Notes: generated from the sequence alone by a model not told the origin. Numbered from the stretch's first letter, positions 24,659 to 35,163 are shown. The stretch is 64,000 nt of DNA from Pseudomonas sp. MAG733B (GCF_036884845.1 NZ_CP145732.1:5146001-5210000), one strand, 5' to 3'. Numbers and translations: made by a program.

Positions 24659-25648
24659 ATGTACGCACAGCTCGTAGAAACCGGCGTCAAGCGCATCAAG
24701 GACCTGTCGGAGATGTCCGAACAGGAACGCGCCTTCCAGGAAAAAATCGATTCAGAAATCAAGATCGAAGCGAAGAACTGGATGCCAGATGCTTATCGCC
24801 AGACGCTGATCCGGCAGATTTCCCAGCACGCCCATTCCGAGATCGTCGGCATGCTGCCGGAAGGCAATTGGGTCACCCGTGCGCCGACGCTCAAACGCAA
24901 ACTGCAACTGATGGCCAAGATCCAGGACGAAGCCGGCCACGGCCTGTACCTGTACAGCGCCATGGAAACCCTGGGCGCCGACCGCGATGAAGAAATCGCC
25001 AAGCTGCACAGCGGCAAGGCCAAGTATTCGAGCATCTTCAATTACCCGACGCTGAACTGGGCCGACATGGGCGCGGTGGGCTGGCTGGTGGATGGCGCGG
25101 CCATCGTCAATCAGGTGGTGCTGCAGCGCACGTCCTACGGCCCCTACTCCCGGGCCATGGTGCGCATCTGCAAGGAAGAGAGCTTCCACCAGCGCCAGGG
25201 CTACGAAATCCTCCTGACCATGATGCGTCACGGTACCCAGGCGCAAAAAGACATGGTCCAGGACGCGATCAACCGTCTGTGGTGGCCGTCGCTGATGATG
25301 TTTGGTCCGAGCGATGAACACTCGCCGAACAGCGCGCAATCCATGGCCTGGAAAATCAAGCGCCAGAGCAACGACGAACTGCGCCAGCGCTTCATCGACC
25401 AGACCATCCCGCAACTGGAACTGCTGGGCTGCACCTGCCCAGATCCGGACCTGAAGTGGAACGCCGAGCGCGGCCACTACGACTTCGGCGAAATCCAGTG
25501 GAACGAATTCTACGAAGTGCTCAAGGGCAACGGCCCTTGCAACACCGAACGCGTCGCCACCCGCCGCAAGGCGATTGAAGACGGCGCCTGGGTCCGTGAA
25601 GCCGCCGTCGCCCACGCCCGCAAAAAACAAAACAAGAACGCCGCCTGA
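24659..25648 (+). CDS. paaA: PaaA, catalytic subunit of phenylacetyl-CoA 1,2-epoxidase
   Basis: A 329-residue di-iron oxygenase subunit. Ferritin-like helices carry the iron ligands; [20 protein letters not shown] (E-x2-H) and [12 protein letters not shown] (E-x2-H) are both visible. With PaaB, PaaC and PaaE it inserts one oxygen atom into the ring of phenylacetyl-CoA. The start at 24659, after GGCGGGAG, gives the conserved [10 protein letters not shown]-terminus; the longer frame from 24584 lies in the operator and promoter. It is first gene of paaABCDE, 28 bases before paaB. Confidence 0.95.
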   Translation: MYAQLVETGVKRIKDLSEMSEQERAFQEKIDSEIKIEAKNWMPDAYRQTLIRQISQHAHSEIVGMLPEGNWVTRAPTLKRKLQLMAKIQDEAGHGLYLYSAMETLGADRDEEIAKLHSGKAKYSSIFNYPTLNWADMGAVGWLVDGAAIVNQVVLQRTSYGPYSRAMVRICKEESFHQRQGYEILLTMMRHGTQAQKDMVQDAINRLWWPSLMMFGPSDEHSPNSAQSMAWKIKRQSNDELRQRFIDQTIPQLELLGCTCPDPDLKWNAERGHYDFGEIQWNEFYEVLKGNGPCNTERVATRRKAIEDGAWVREAAVAHARKKQNKNAA

Positions 25649-25676
25649 TTCGGCCACCTGATGTGGAGTAACTGAA

Positions 25677-25958
25677 ATGTCCGAGTGGACCCTCTTTGAA
25701 GTCTTCGTGCGCAGCAAGCACGGCCTCAACCACAAGCACGTCGGCAGCGTACATGCCGCCGACACCACCATGGCCATCGAGAACGCGCGCGAGCTCTACA
25801 CCCGTCGCAGCGAAGGCGTGAGCCTGTGGGTCGTGCCTTCGGCGCTGATCACCGCTTCGTCGCCGGATGAAAAAGACCCGCTGTTCGATCCATCGGACGA
25901 CAAGGTTTACCGCCACGCCAGCTTCTACGAGCTGCCGGCCGAAGTCGGGCACATGTGA
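25677..25958 (+). CDS. paaB: PaaB, small subunit of phenylacetyl-CoA epoxidase
   Basis: A 93-residue protein of the PaaB family, with the conserved VFVRSKHGLNHKHVGSVHA and the RRSEGVSLWVVPSALI segment. It bridges and stabilises the PaaAC core. The length is the family norm. The stop is 8 bases before the paaC ATG. Confidence 0.95.
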   Translation: MSEWTLFEVFVRSKHGLNHKHVGSVHAADTTMAIENARELYTRRSEGVSLWVVPSALITASSPDEKDPLFDPSDDKVYRHASFYELPAEVGHM

Positions 25959-25966
25959 GGTCGACC

Positions 25967-26728
25967 ATGGACAACAAGACTGATCTGATCGAATACCTGC
26001 TGCGCCTCGGCGACAGCGCCCTGATCCAGGGCCAGCGCCTGTGCCAATGGTGCGGCAAGGCGCCGGCGCTGGAAGAAGAACTGGCGCTGATGAACGTCGG
26101 CCTCGACCTGGTGGGCCAGGCGCGCAACTGGCTGGAATACGCCGCCGAACTGCTGGACGACGGCCGCAGCGCCGACGACCTGGCATTCCGCCGCGATGAG
26201 CGCGCCTATCGCAACCTGTTGTTGGTGGAACAACCCAACGGCGACTACGCGGTGACCATCCTCAAGCAGTTCCTGTATGACGCCTGGCACCTGCCGGTGC
26301 TGCACGGGCTGAGCCAGTCCAGCGACGAGCGCATCGCCGGGATTGCCGCCAAGGCTGTGAAAGAAGTGACTTACCACCTGCGCCGCTCCGGCGAGTGGGT
26401 CGAGCGTCTGGGTGACGGCACGGAAGAAAGCCACAAGCGCATGCTCGCGGCGATTCCGGAAGTCTGGCGCTTCACCGTGGAACTGATCGCTGCCGATGAC
26501 AGCGAACAGCGTCTGTGCGAAGCCGGCATCACCCCGGACATCGCCAGCGTCGCCGCGCAGTGGCAAGCCAAGGTCAACGAAATCTTCGCCAGCGCCACCC
26601 TGCCCGTGCCCGCCGCGCCGAGCTATTTCTACCTGAATGCGCGCAAGGGCCTGCACACCGAACACCTGGGCATCCTGCTGGCCGAAATGCAGTTCCTGCC
26701 ACGAGCGTACCCCGATGCAACCTGGTGA
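25967..26728 (+). CDS. paaC: PaaC, structural subunit of phenylacetyl-CoA epoxidase
   Basis: A 253-residue ferritin-like subunit without an intact di-iron site. Motifs include YLLRLGDSALIQGQRLCQWCGKAP, the NVGLDLVGQARNWL stretch and QPNGDYAVTILKQFLYDAWH. It pairs with PaaA in the multicomponent oxygenase. ATG at 25967 is preferred over the in-frame GTG at 25955 because GAGG lies at the right distance. The C-terminus overlaps paaD by 14 bases. Confidence 0.94.
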   Translation: MDNKTDLIEYLLRLGDSALIQGQRLCQWCGKAPALEEELALMNVGLDLVGQARNWLEYAAELLDDGRSADDLAFRRDERAYRNLLLVEQPNGDYAVTILKQFLYDAWHLPVLHGLSQSSDERIAGIAAKAVKEVTYHLRRSGEWVERLGDGTEESHKRMLAAIPEVWRFTVELIAADDSEQRLCEAGITPDIASVAAQWQAKVNEIFASATLPVPAAPSYFYLNARKGLHTEHLGILLAEMQFLPRAYPDATW

Positions 26729-27248
26729 GCTGATCGCCAGCGACCTCGGCGCCCGGCCGGCTCAACCGACCGACCTGGCCGCTGCGTGGGCGATCCTGTC
26801 CGAAGTCATGGACCCGGAAGTGCCGGTGGTCAGCGTGGTCGACCTCGGCATCGTCCGCGATCTGGACTGGCAGGCCGGACACCTGCACGTGGTGGTGACG
26901 CCGACCTACTCCGGTTGCCCCGCGACCGAAGTGATCGAGGGCGATATCCGTCAGGCGCTGGAACTGGCCGGATTCAAGGCGCCGCAACTTGAGCGCAAGT
27001 TGACCCCGGCCTGGACCACCGACTGGATCAGCGCCAGTGGCCGCGAACGCCTGCGCGCCTACGGCATTGCGCCGCCCGAGGGCAGCACCAGCAAACGCAG
27101 CCTGCTCGGCGAGAGCCCGGTGATCGTCTGCCCGCAATGCGGCAGCGCTCACACCGAAGTGCTCAGCGAGTTCGGTTCCACCGCGTGCAAGGCGCTGTAC
27201 CGCTGCGTCGATTGCCGGGAACCGTTCGACTATTTCAAGTGCATCTGA
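26715..27248 (+). CDS. paaD: PaaD, iron-sulfur maturation protein for the epoxidase
   Basis: A 177-residue protein. The MIP18/DUF59 domain (about 15-95, LSEVMDPEVPVVSVVDLGIV and PTYSGCPATEVIEGDI) is followed by a C-terminal zinc-ribbon-like part with CPQCGS and CVDC, four cysteines in two C-x2-C pairs. PaaD is needed to load the cluster of PaaE. The start at 26715 lies inside paaC, an overlap typical of this operon; the frame is open to 26637 but the family begins here. Confidence 0.94.
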   Translation: MQPGELIASDLGARPAQPTDLAAAWAILSEVMDPEVPVVSVVDLGIVRDLDWQAGHLHVVVTPTYSGCPATEVIEGDIRQALELAGFKAPQLERKLTPAWTTDWISASGRERLRAYGIAPPEGSTSKRSLLGESPVIVCPQCGSAHTEVLSEFGSTACKALYRCVDCREPFDYFKCI

Positions 27249-27282
27249 GCGGCAAATCGGCCGTCGCAGCTGGAGAACAATA

Positions 27283-28359
27283 ATGAGCAAATTTCACAGC
27301 CTGACCATCAAGGATGTGCGCACCGAGACCCGTGATGCGGTGTCCATCGCCTTCGAGATTCCGCAGGAACTGCAAGACAGTTTTCACTACACCCAGGGCC
27401 AGCACCTGGTGATGCGCACGCAACTGGACGGCGAAGAAGTGCGCCGTTCCTACTCGATCTGCACCGGGGTCAATGATGGTGAACTGCGTGTTGCCATCAA
27501 GCGCGTAGCGGGTGGGCGTTTTTCCGCGTTTGCCAATGAACAGCTCAAGGCCGGGCACAGCCTGGAAGTGATGCCGCCCGCCGGACATTTCAGCGTGGAA
27601 CTCGACCCGGCGCGCCATGGCAGCTACCTCGCAGTAGCCGCAGGCAGCGGCATCACGCCGATCCTGTCGATCATCAAGACCACCCTGGAAACCGAGCCCC
27701 ACAGCCGCGTGACCTTGCTGTACGGCAACCGTTCCAGTTCCGGCGCGCTGTTCCGCGAACAGCTGGAAGACCTGAAAAACCGTTACCTGCAACGCCTGAA
27801 CCTGATCTTCGTGTTCAGCCGCGAGCAGCAGGATGTCGACCTCTACAACGGTCGGATCAACGCCGAGAAATGCGAGCAACTGTTCAGCCGCTGGCTCGAC
27901 GTCAAGGCCCTCGACGCTGCGTTCATTTGCGGCCCTCAGGAAATGACCGAGACCGTGCGCGACAGCCTCAAGGCCAAGGGCATGGCGCCTGAGCGCATTC
28001 ACTTCGAACTGTTCGCCGCCGCCGGCAGCCAGCAAAAACGCGAAGCCCGCGAGGCGGCGCGTCAGGTGGACGCCGCGATGAGCCAGATCACCGTGATCAG
28101 CGACGGCCGTGCCCTGGCCTTCGACCTGCCGCGCAACAGCCAGAGCATCCTCGACGCCGGCAACGCCCAAGGCGCCGAACTGCCCTACTCGTGCAAGGCC
28201 GGCGTGTGCTCGACCTGCAAATGCAAGGTCATCGAAGGCGAAGTGGAAATGGACAGCAACCACGCTCTCGAAGACTACGAAGTCGCGGCCGGTTATGTGC
28301 TGTCGTGCCAGGCGTTCCCGATCAGCGACAAAGTGGTGCTGGATTTCGATCAGCTCTGA
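27283..28359 (+). CDS. paaE: PaaE, reductase subunit of phenylacetyl-CoA epoxidase
   Basis: A 358-residue NAD(P)H-dependent electron-transfer protein. FAD-binding RRSYSICTG (about 48-56), the nucleotide-binding VAAGSGITPILSIIK (about 119-133) and a C-terminal plant-type 2Fe-2S domain with CKAGVCSTCKCKV and the fourth Cys in LSCQAFP are visible. It passes electrons to PaaA. A strong site, GGAGAACAATA, precedes ATG 27283. It is the last gene of the paaABCDE set; a REP structure follows. Confidence 0.95.
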   Translation: MSKFHSLTIKDVRTETRDAVSIAFEIPQELQDSFHYTQGQHLVMRTQLDGEEVRRSYSICTGVNDGELRVAIKRVAGGRFSAFANEQLKAGHSLEVMPPAGHFSVELDPARHGSYLAVAAGSGITPILSIIKTTLETEPHSRVTLLYGNRSSSGALFREQLEDLKNRYLQRLNLIFVFSREQQDVDLYNGRINAEKCEQLFSRWLDVKALDAAFICGPQEMTETVRDSLKAKGMAPERIHFELFAAAGSQQKREAREAARQVDAAMSQITVISDGRALAFDLPRNSQSILDAGNAQGAELPYSCKAGVCSTCKCKVIEGEVEMDSNHALEDYEVAAGYVLSCQAFPISDKVVLDFDQL

Positions 28360-28393
28360 TTCTTCTGCCGCAATCGAATGATCCACAAAATCC

Positions 28394-28525
28394 TGTGGCG
28401 AGGGAGCTTGCTCCCGCTCGATCGCGAAGCGGTCGCAATACAGACGATGAGGTGTATCTGACGAATCGCGGCGTGAGGTTTTACGACGGCTACGCCGCCG
28501 AGCGGGAGCAAGCTCCCTCGCCACA
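28394..28525. repeat. REP inverted pair with long arms
   Basis: TGTGGCGAGGGAGCTTGCTC and its complement GAGCAAGCTCCCTCGCCACA lie at the ends of a 132-base element. It is a different REP family from the GCGGGC type seen elsewhere. It separates paaE from the permease pair and probably marks an mRNA end or processing point. Confidence 0.85.
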
Positions 28526-28576
28526 AAAGCCAGGCAATACGTTCGTTCCTAAAAAAACAATAAGGAGAGCGCTTCC

Positions 28577-28885
28577 ATGACACCCCAAGACATAGAACTC
28601 ATCCGCCAGCACCCCGACTTCATCCAGCTGGTGCGCCGCAAGCAGAAACTCTACTGGTCGCTGTCGCTGATCATGCTGGTGATCTACTTCGGCTTCGTGT
28701 TGCTGGTGGCGTTCTCCCCCTCCACCCTCGGCCAGTCGCTGAGCGGCGGCGTGACCACCGTGGGCATGTTGGTGGGCGTGGTGATCGTGGTGCTGGCCTT
28801 TGCGTTGACCGGGTTCTATGTCTATCGCGCCAACAACGTGATCGACCCGCTGAATGAAAAACTCAAGCAGGAGTGCGCCCGATGA
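28577..28885 (+). CDS. DUF485 small membrane protein (YjcH type)
   Basis: A 102-residue protein with a polar N-terminus (about 1-24) and two transmembrane helices (about 25-48 and 60-85, [17 protein letters not shown] after the second). DUF485 proteins are encoded immediately before ActP-type sodium-solute symporters, as here, where the stop overlaps the start of the next gene (ATGA). The exact contribution to transport is unknown. The start has AAGGAGAG upstream. Confidence 0.9.
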   Translation: MTPQDIELIRQHPDFIQLVRRKQKLYWSLSLIMLVIYFGFVLLVAFSPSTLGQSLSGGVTTVGMLVGVVIVVLAFALTGFYVYRANNVIDPLNEKLKQECAR

Positions 28886-30528
28886 GCCGTCTTCTCGCGT
28901 TGTTTTTGCTGCCGCTGGCGGTAGTCACCGATCTTGCGGTGGCCGCCGACGGCGCGTCCCGTCCGCTGAACTGGAACGCCATCGGCATGTTCCTCGTGTT
29001 CGTGCTGTTCACCCTTGGCGTCACCCGTTGGGCGGCGCTGCGCACCCGCTCCGCCAGCGACTTCTACACCGCCGGCGGTGGCATGACCGGTTTCCAGAAC
29101 GGCCTGGCGATTGCCGGTGACATGATCTCCGCAGCGTCATTTCTCGGCATCTCCGCGATGATGTTTCTCAACGGCTACGACGGCTTGCTCTACGCCTTGG
29201 GCGTGTTGGCAGGCTGGCCAATCATCCTGTTCCTGATTGCCGAACGCCTGCGCAACCTCGGCAAATACACCTTTGCCGACGTGGTTTCCTATCGCCTGGA
29301 ACAGACTCCGGTACGCCTCACTTCGGCCTTCGGCACCCTGACCGTGGCGCTGATGTACCTGGTGGCGCAGATGGTCGGCGCCGGCAAGCTGATCGAATTG
29401 CTGTTCGGCATCGACTACCTCTACGCAGTCATGCTGGTCGGCGTGTTGATGGTGTTCTACGTGACCTTCGGCGGCATGCTCGCCACCACGTGGGTGCAGA
29501 TTATCAAAGCGGTGATGCTGCTGTTCGGCACCAGTTTCATGGCATTCATGGTGCTCAAGCATTTCGGTTTCAGCACTGAGGCTATGTTCGCCGGCGCCAC
29601 TGCCGTGCACGCCAAGGGCAACGCGATCATGGCCCCCGGTGGCTTGCTGTCGAACCCGATCGATGCGATTTCCCTCGGCCTGGGCATGATGTTCGGCACC
29701 GCCGGTTTGCCGCACATCCTGATGCGTTTCTTCACCGTCAGCGATGCCAAGGAAGCGCGTAAAAGCGTGTTCTACGCCACCGGCTTCATCGGCTACTTCT
29801 ACTTGCTGCTGATCATCGTCGGCTTCGGCGCCATCGTCATGGTCGGCACTGATCCGACGTTCCGCGATGCCAGCGGCGCGATCATCGGCGGCGGCAACAT
29901 GGTCGCGGTGCATCTGGCTCACGCGGTGGGCGGCAACCTGTTCCTCGGGTTCATTTCGGCGGTGGCCTTCGCCACCATTCTGGCGGTGGTCGCCGGGCTC
30001 GCGCTGTCCGGTGCTTCGGCGGTGTCCCACGACCTGTATGCCTGCGTGATGCGCAAGGGTCAGGCCAGCGAGCAGCAAGAGATGCGCGTGTCGCGCATCG
30101 CCACGCTATGCATCGGCGTGCTGGCGATCATCCTCGGCTTGTTGTTCGAGTCGCAGAACATTGCCTTCCTGTCCGGCCTGGTTTTGGCCATCGCCGCGTC
30201 GGTGAATTTCCCGGTGCTGTTCCTCTCAATGTACTGGAAAGGCCTGACCACTCGCGGCGCGGTGCTCGGCAGCCTGGCGGGGTTGTTCTCGGCGATTGTC
30301 CTGCTGGTGCTGAGCCCGGCGGTGTGGGTCAACGTCATGCATCACGACAAGGCGTTGTTCCCGTACTCCAACCCGGCGCTGTTTTCCATGAGCCTGGCCT
30401 TCTTCAGCGCCTGGCTGTTTTCCGTCACCGACAAATCACCCCGTGCAGCCCTTGAACGCGGCCGTTACCTGGCGCAGTTCATCCGCTCGATGACCGGCAT
30501 CGGCGCCTCGGGTGCCAGCCAACACTGA
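28882..30528 (+). CDS. paaL: PaaL, phenylacetate permease (sodium:solute symporter)
   Basis: A 548-residue SSS-family permease with a signal-like first helix and about 13 transmembrane segments. [20 protein letters not shown] and [11 protein letters not shown] near the start, and [15 protein letters not shown] in the middle, are symporter hallmarks shared with ActP. Location between paaE and paaZ and the DUF485 partner identify it as the phenylacetate permease PaaL (PhaJ in P. putida naming). The start at 28882 overlaps the DUF485 stop. Acetate or other monocarboxylates would be the alternative substrate. Confidence 0.88.
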   Translation: MSRLLALFLLPLAVVTDLAVAADGASRPLNWNAIGMFLVFVLFTLGVTRWAALRTRSASDFYTAGGGMTGFQNGLAIAGDMISAASFLGISAMMFLNGYDGLLYALGVLAGWPIILFLIAERLRNLGKYTFADVVSYRLEQTPVRLTSAFGTLTVALMYLVAQMVGAGKLIELLFGIDYLYAVMLVGVLMVFYVTFGGMLATTWVQIIKAVMLLFGTSFMAFMVLKHFGFSTEAMFAGATAVHAKGNAIMAPGGLLSNPIDAISLGLGMMFGTAGLPHILMRFFTVSDAKEARKSVFYATGFIGYFYLLLIIVGFGAIVMVGTDPTFRDASGAIIGGGNMVAVHLAHAVGGNLFLGFISAVAFATILAVVAGLALSGASAVSHDLYACVMRKGQASEQQEMRVSRIATLCIGVLAIILGLLFESQNIAFLSGLVLAIAASVNFPVLFLSMYWKGLTTRGAVLGSLAGLFSAIVLLVLSPAVWVNVMHHDKALFPYSNPALFSMSLAFFSAWLFSVTDKSPRAALERGRYLAQFIRSMTGIGASGASQH

Positions 30529-30591
30529 TTTCCCTCTTGACCGGCGCGGCCTCAACCGCGCCAGACACTGACCATACCCGGAGCAATCCTG

Positions 30592-32646
30592 ATGTCTCAC
30601 TCCCCTACCCTGCAAAGTTTCATCGCCGGTCGCTGGATCGGCCAACACGGCGCGCAGATCCTGCGCAGCGCCATTGACGGCCATGAAATCGCCCGCACCC
30701 ATGAAGAGCGCCCGGACTTCGCCGAAGCCATCGAGCACGGCCGTCGCCAAGGTGTCAGCGGCTTGATGGCGCTGGATTTCCAGCAGCGCGCCCAGCGTCT
30801 TAAGGCTTTGGCCCTGTACCTGAGCGAGCGCAAGGAACAGCTCTACGCGATCTCCCATCACAGCGGCGCAACCCGCGCCGACAGTTGGATCGACATCGAA
30901 GGCGGCAACAGCACGCTGTTCACCTACGCCAGCCTCGGCTCCCGTGAGTTGCCGTCGGGCAACGTCGTCCACGAAGGCCCGGCCATGCAGCTGAGCAAAA
31001 TGGGCACCTTCGCCGGCACTCACATCCTGGTGCCGCGCGGTGGCGTGGCGGTGCACATCAACGCCTTCAACTTCCCGATCTGGGGCATGCTGGAAAAATT
31101 TGCGCCGAGCTTCCTCGCGGGCATGCCGTGCATCGTCAAACCGGCCAGCGCCACCAGCTACCTGACGGAAGCCGTGGTGCGCCTGATCGATGAATCCGGC
31201 CTGTTGCCGGCAGGCAGCCTGCAATTGATCATCGGCGGCACCGGCGACCTGCTCGACCGCCTGCAAGGCCAGGACGTGGTGACCTTCACCGGCTCCGCCG
31301 AGACCGCGGCCAAGCTGCGCGTCAACCCGAACCTGATCCGCAACTCGGTGCCCTTCACTGCCGAAGCCGACTCGCTGAACTGCGCGATCCTCGCCCCGGA
31401 CGTAACCCCGGATGACGAAGAGTTCGAGCTGTTCATCAAGGAAGTCGCCCGGGAAATGACCACCAAGGCCGGGCAGAAATGCACCGCCATCCGCCGCGCC
31501 ATCGTTCCGGCCAAACACATTGACGCAGTCGCTAGCCGCTTGCGTGATCGCTTGGCCAAAGTCGTGGTTGGTGACCCGTCGGTGGAAGGCGTGCGCATGG
31601 GCGCACTGGCTTCCCACGATCAGCAGAAAGACGTGGCCGAACGTCTGGAAGCCCTGTTGCAAAGCAGCGACCTGTTGTTCGGTGCCCGCGATGGTTTCGA
31701 GCCGCGCGGTGAAAATGTCGACAAAGGCGCGTTCTTCGCCCCGACCCTGTTGCAAGCCCGCGACCCGCACGCCGAAGGCGGCGCTCACGATATCGAAGCG
31801 TTCGGTCCGGTCAGCACCTTGATGGCCTATGACGATCTGGACGAAGCGCTGGCATTGGCCGCGCGCGGTAAAGGCAGCCTCGTGGCCAGCCTGATCACCA
31901 AAGATCCGCAAATCGCCGCCAAAGCCGTTCCAGTCGCAGCAGCCTTGCACGGGCGTTTGCTGGTGCTGGATCGTCACTGTGCCGGTGAATCCACTGGCCA
32001 CGGTTCGCCGCTGCCACAACTCAAGCACGGTGGCCCGGGTCGTGCCGGCGGTGGTGAAGAGCTCGGCGGCCTGCGTGCGGTAAAACACTACCTGCAACGC
32101 GCGGCGGTACAAGGTTCGCCAACCATGCTCGCGGCAGTCACCGGCGAATTCGTGCGCGGCGCCAAGGTCATCGAAACCGAAGTACATCCGTTCCGTCGCT
32201 ACTTCCAGGACCTGCAGATCGGCGAGTCGCTGCTGACTCACCGCCGCACGGTTACCGAGGCTGATTTGGTGAACTTCGGTTGCCTGTCGGGCGATCACTT
32301 CTACATGCACTTCGATGACATCGCGGCCAAGGAATCGCAGTTCGGCAAGCGTATTGCCCACGGATACTTCGTGCTGTCGGCGGCGGCTGGTCTGTTCGTT
32401 TCCCCTGGCGTCGGCCCGGTACTGGCCAACTACGGCCTGGACACTTTGCGCTTCATCAACCCGGTGGGCATCGGCGACACCATCCAGGCGCGCCTGACCT
32501 GCAAACGCAAAATCGACCAGGGCAAGAAGAGCCCGCAAGGCGTCCCGCAAGGGGTGGTGGCGTGGGATGTGGAAGTGACCAACCAGTTGGGTGAACTGGT
32601 GGCGAGCTATGACATTCTCACCTTGGTTGTAAAGCGCGAGGATTGA
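30592..32646 (+). CDS. paaZ: PaaZ, bifunctional oxepin-CoA hydrolase / 3-oxo-5,6-dehydrosuberyl-CoA semialdehyde dehydrogenase
   Basis: A 684-residue fusion enzyme. The N-terminal aldehyde dehydrogenase domain (about 1-520) has [15 protein letters not shown], the [12 protein letters not shown] loop and the catalytic Cys in [11 protein letters not shown]. The C-terminal MaoC-type hydratase domain (about 540-680) has the active-site pattern [16 protein letters not shown] with Asp and His, then [15 protein letters not shown]. The two domains open the oxepin ring and then oxidise the reactive aldehyde by channelling. It is full length. It closes the paa cluster and is followed by a REP doublet. 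Confidence 0.95.
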   Translation: MSHSPTLQSFIAGRWIGQHGAQILRSAIDGHEIARTHEERPDFAEAIEHGRRQGVSGLMALDFQQRAQRLKALALYLSERKEQLYAISHHSGATRADSWIDIEGGNSTLFTYASLGSRELPSGNVVHEGPAMQLSKMGTFAGTHILVPRGGVAVHINAFNFPIWGMLEKFAPSFLAGMPCIVKPASATSYLTEAVVRLIDESGLLPAGSLQLIIGGTGDLLDRLQGQDVVTFTGSAETAAKLRVNPNLIRNSVPFTAEADSLNCAILAPDVTPDDEEFELFIKEVAREMTTKAGQKCTAIRRAIVPAKHIDAVASRLRDRLAKVVVGDPSVEGVRMGALASHDQQKDVAERLEALLQSSDLLFGARDGFEPRGENVDKGAFFAPTLLQARDPHAEGGAHDIEAFGPVSTLMAYDDLDEALALAARGKGSLVASLITKDPQIAAKAVPVAAALHGRLLVLDRHCAGESTGHGSPLPQLKHGGPGRAGGGEELGGLRAVKHYLQRAAVQGSPTMLAAVTGEFVRGAKVIETEVHPFRRYFQDLQIGESLLTHRRTVTEADLVNFGCLSGDHFYMHFDDIAAKESQFGKRIAHGYFVLSAAAGLFVSPGVGPVLANYGLDTLRFINPVGIGDTIQARLTCKRKIDQGKKSPQGVPQGVVAWDVEVTNQLGELVASYDILTLVVKRED

Positions 32647-32693
32647 TCAGGGTTTGTCGTTGGCCACAGATCTTGTGGCCAACCACTAACCAC

Positions 32694-32783
32694 TGTGGGA
32701 GCGGGCTTGCTCGCGAATGCGGAGTGTCAGTCGCCAAGATAAGTGGCTGACCCTCCGCTTTCGCGAGCAAGCCCGCTCCCACA
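32694..32783. repeat. REP doublet (inverted pair)
   Basis: Arms TGTGGGAGCGGGCTTGCTCG and complement, spacer about 40 bases, in the convergent gap between paaZ and the LuxR-type gene. A second small inverted pair, TTGGCCACA / TGTGGCCAA (32660-32681), lies just before it and could terminate the paaZ transcript. Confidence 0.9.
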
Positions 32784-32800
32784 TTTGATCTTTACTGGTC

Positions 32801-33652
32801 TTAATTCTTACGCAACCACTCGATAAACAGCGCAAACAATTCCGACTGCGAACCAACCTCCAACTTCAAATACAGGTTCTTGCGATGCATGCGCACGGTT
32901 TCCGGTGAGATGTTCATCTGGCTCGCCGTGGATTTCACCGAGTGGCCCCTGAGCACCATGTGCGCCACTTCCCGCTCGCGTTCGGTGAGCACATCGCAAC
33001 CGAATTGCTCGAAGGCCGATTGCACCCGTTGCTTGAGGTCATCGCGCAGGCCTTGGTCGTTATTGCCCTGGATCTCGCTACTGCGTTGCAGGCCACGCTG
33101 ACTGAATTCGCTGATGAACTCGCGCACCAGCGGTTCGACGGCGCGCAGCAGATTCAACTGTTCGACACCCAGGCATTCACCGCCGAAACCTTGAAACAGG
33201 CTGACGGAAATTTTCGTGTCATTGCCGGTATCGACGATGTAGTAACTGTCTTCCGAACAGTTCGCCTTCAGGTAATAGGTCTTGTAGTAGTCGCTGTCGA
33301 AGAAGTTGTCCGGCGCAATTTCCTCCAGGTGATAGAACCCCTGCGCCAACCCTTGCTCCACGGCCAGGCAGAACGGGTCGAGCAAATACCCCCCGGCAAA
33401 ATAGCGCTCAAGAATCGAGACCTGAAACTCCTGCGCGATGCCGCGCTGATGCAGCAACTGCGGTGCGCGGTCCTTGCGTTCCAGGCTGATCATCACCGAC
33501 TCGATGGACACCAGCTGCCCCAACGCTGACGCCAGATATTGCAGGGCGTCAGGCTCATCGACATGGGCGAATGCCTCGCGCATTCCCCCATGCCATTTGT
33601 GCAATGCCCCGAAGGGCATCGCGATCAGCGTATCGTCGTTTGGTTTGCTCAT
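32801..33652 (-). CDS. LuxR-type transcriptional regulator with unknown sensing domain
   Basis: A 283-residue regulator. The N-terminal 200 residues form a probable ligand-sensing domain (VMISLERKDRAPQLLHQRG, YLLDPFCLAVEQGLAQGFYHL) that I cannot assign. The C-terminal LuxR/GerE helix-turn-helix is clear: LTEREREVAHMVLRGHSVKSTASQMNIS and VRMHRKNLYLKLEV. It lacks the autoinducer-binding signature. The start at 33652 avoids overlap with the aminotransferase gene, whose stop is 54 bases upstream. It lies third in a minus-strand unit with an aminotransferase and a binding protein and probably regulates amine use. Confidence 0.85.
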   Translation of the reverse strand: MSKPNDDTLIAMPFGALHKWHGGMREAFAHVDEPDALQYLASALGQLVSIESVMISLERKDRAPQLLHQRGIAQEFQVSILERYFAGGYLLDPFCLAVEQGLAQGFYHLEEIAPDNFFDSDYYKTYYLKANCSEDSYYIVDTGNDTKISVSLFQGFGGECLGVEQLNLLRAVEPLVREFISEFSQRGLQRSSEIQGNNDQGLRDDLKQRVQSAFEQFGCDVLTEREREVAHMVLRGHSVKSTASQMNISPETVRMHRKNLYLKLEVGSQSELFALFIEWLRKN

Positions 33653-33705
33653 GCCCCGCAGTCTAGCGGCTGAGCAAGCCCTTGGTAACAGCCGCACTGA
33701 CGAAA

Positions 33706-35124
33706 TCATTGGCCGGCGTACTGTCCGCTCGCCTCAAGCTCGGCCGCCACTTCCAGAATGCACACCCGCAGGATCTCGACAATTTCATCCACCTGCTCAT
33801 AGGTGAGAATCAGCGGCGGCGACATGACGTTGAGGTGCATGATCGGCCGCACCAGCAAGCCTCGGGCCTGCGCGCGCGAGTGGATTTTTTCGCCGATGTT
33901 GATCTCGTCGGCGAACAGCGCCTTGGTGCGTTTGTCGGCGACGAACTCCACGCAGGCCATCAGTTTCAGACAGCGCACATCGCCCACCAGCGGCAAATCC
34001 CGCAGCGTGGCCAGACGCTGTTCCAGATAACCGCCGACATCGTCGACATGGGCCAGCAGGTTTTCCCGCTCGATGATTTCGATGTTCTTCAGCGCCGCCG
34101 TGCAGCACACCGGATGGCCGCTGTAGGTGAAGCCATGGGTAAAGCAGCGGCCCTTGCCAGGCTCGGCGATGACTTTCCAGATGCGGTCGGAAAAGATGCA
34201 CGCACCCAGCGGCAGATACGCCGAAGTCAGACCCTTGGCGGTGGTGATGATGTCGGGTTGCACGTCGAACACGTCGAGGGAGGCAAAGAATTTGCCCAGG
34301 CGTCCGAACGAAGTCACCACTTCGTCAGCGACGAACAGAATGTCGTAACGCTGGCAGACTTCCCACATGCGCTTGAGGTAACCCTTGGGCGGAATGATCA
34401 CCCCGCCCGAACCCATCACCGGTTCGGCAAAGAAACCGGCGACCTTGTCCGCGCCAATCGACTGGATCTTGTCTTCGAACTCCTTGACCAGAAACTCAAG
34501 GAACTGCGCCTCGTCCATGCCGTCCGGTGCGCGGTACGGGTTGGGGTTGGAGACGTGGTGGATCAATGGATTGGCGTAATCGAACTCCGGCACCCGGTCG
34601 GCAGCCTTGTTGCCGATCGACATGGTCAGCGTGGTGGAGCCGTGATACGCGTTGAAGCGGGCGATGACGTGTTTCTTTTCCGGTTTGCCACGGCAGTTCT
34701 GGTAGTACTGGATCAGCCGGTACGCGGTGTCCACGGCGGTGGAGCCGCCGGTGGTCAGGAACACATGGTCGAGGTCACCGGGAGCGAGGCTGGCAAGCTT
34801 TTCGCAGAGCTGGATCGCCACGTTGTTCGACATGTCGGAAAACGGATTCGAATAGGCCAGTTGCCGCACTTGATCGGCGATGGCCTCGGCCATTTCCTCA
34901 CGGCCCAGGCCAATGTTGGTGCACCACATGCCGCCCACGGCATCGAGGAAACGGTTGCCCTGGGTGTCGTAGATGTAGGCGCCGTCGCCGGCAACGATGT
35001 TCAGCGAACCTTGTTCGGCGTGTTCGTCGAACACGTGATAGCCGTGCATATGGTGGGCCTTGTCGGCCTTGACCAGCCGGGACTCGTCCGCTGGGGAAAA
35101 AACGGTGCGTGTTGGCGTCGCCAT
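33706..35124 (-). CDS. Class III omega-aminotransferase (amine/polyamine type)
   Basis: A 472-residue PLP enzyme. Family features include GMWCTNIGLG, the phosphate-binding TTGGSTAVDTAYRL (about 123-136), FNAYHGSTTLTMSI, the cofactor Asp in ILFVADEVVTSFGR and the Schiff-base Lys in TTAKGLTSAYLPLG. Such enzymes move the amino group from a terminal amine (putrescine, cadaverine, beta-alanine, taurine) to pyruvate or 2-oxoglutarate. The upstream polyamine-type binding protein supports an amine or polyamine donor. It resembles SpuC-type enzymes but specificity is not readable by eye. Confidence 0.88.
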   Translation of the reverse strand: MATPTRTVFSPADESRLVKADKAHHMHGYHVFDEHAEQGSLNIVAGDGAYIYDTQGNRFLDAVGGMWCTNIGLGREEMAEAIADQVRQLAYSNPFSDMSNNVAIQLCEKLASLAPGDLDHVFLTTGGSTAVDTAYRLIQYYQNCRGKPEKKHVIARFNAYHGSTTLTMSIGNKAADRVPEFDYANPLIHHVSNPNPYRAPDGMDEAQFLEFLVKEFEDKIQSIGADKVAGFFAEPVMGSGGVIIPPKGYLKRMWEVCQRYDILFVADEVVTSFGRLGKFFASLDVFDVQPDIITTAKGLTSAYLPLGACIFSDRIWKVIAEPGKGRCFTHGFTYSGHPVCCTAALKNIEIIERENLLAHVDDVGGYLEQRLATLRDLPLVGDVRCLKLMACVEFVADKRTKALFADEINIGEKIHSRAQARGLLVRPIMHLNVMSPPLILTYEQVDEIVEILRVCILEVAAELEASGQYAGQ

Positions 35125-35163
35125 AAATAAACCTCTAACCGAATTGACTAACGTTCGAACAAA

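Noticed and set aside
30436..32550. A 704-codon minus-strand frame opposite paaZ
   Set aside because: Antisense shadow; PaaZ has both domains with catalytic residues and the family length.
33682..35130. A 482-codon plus-strand frame opposite the aminotransferase gene
   Set aside because: Antisense shadow; the minus-strand protein shows the PLP lysine and all motifs.
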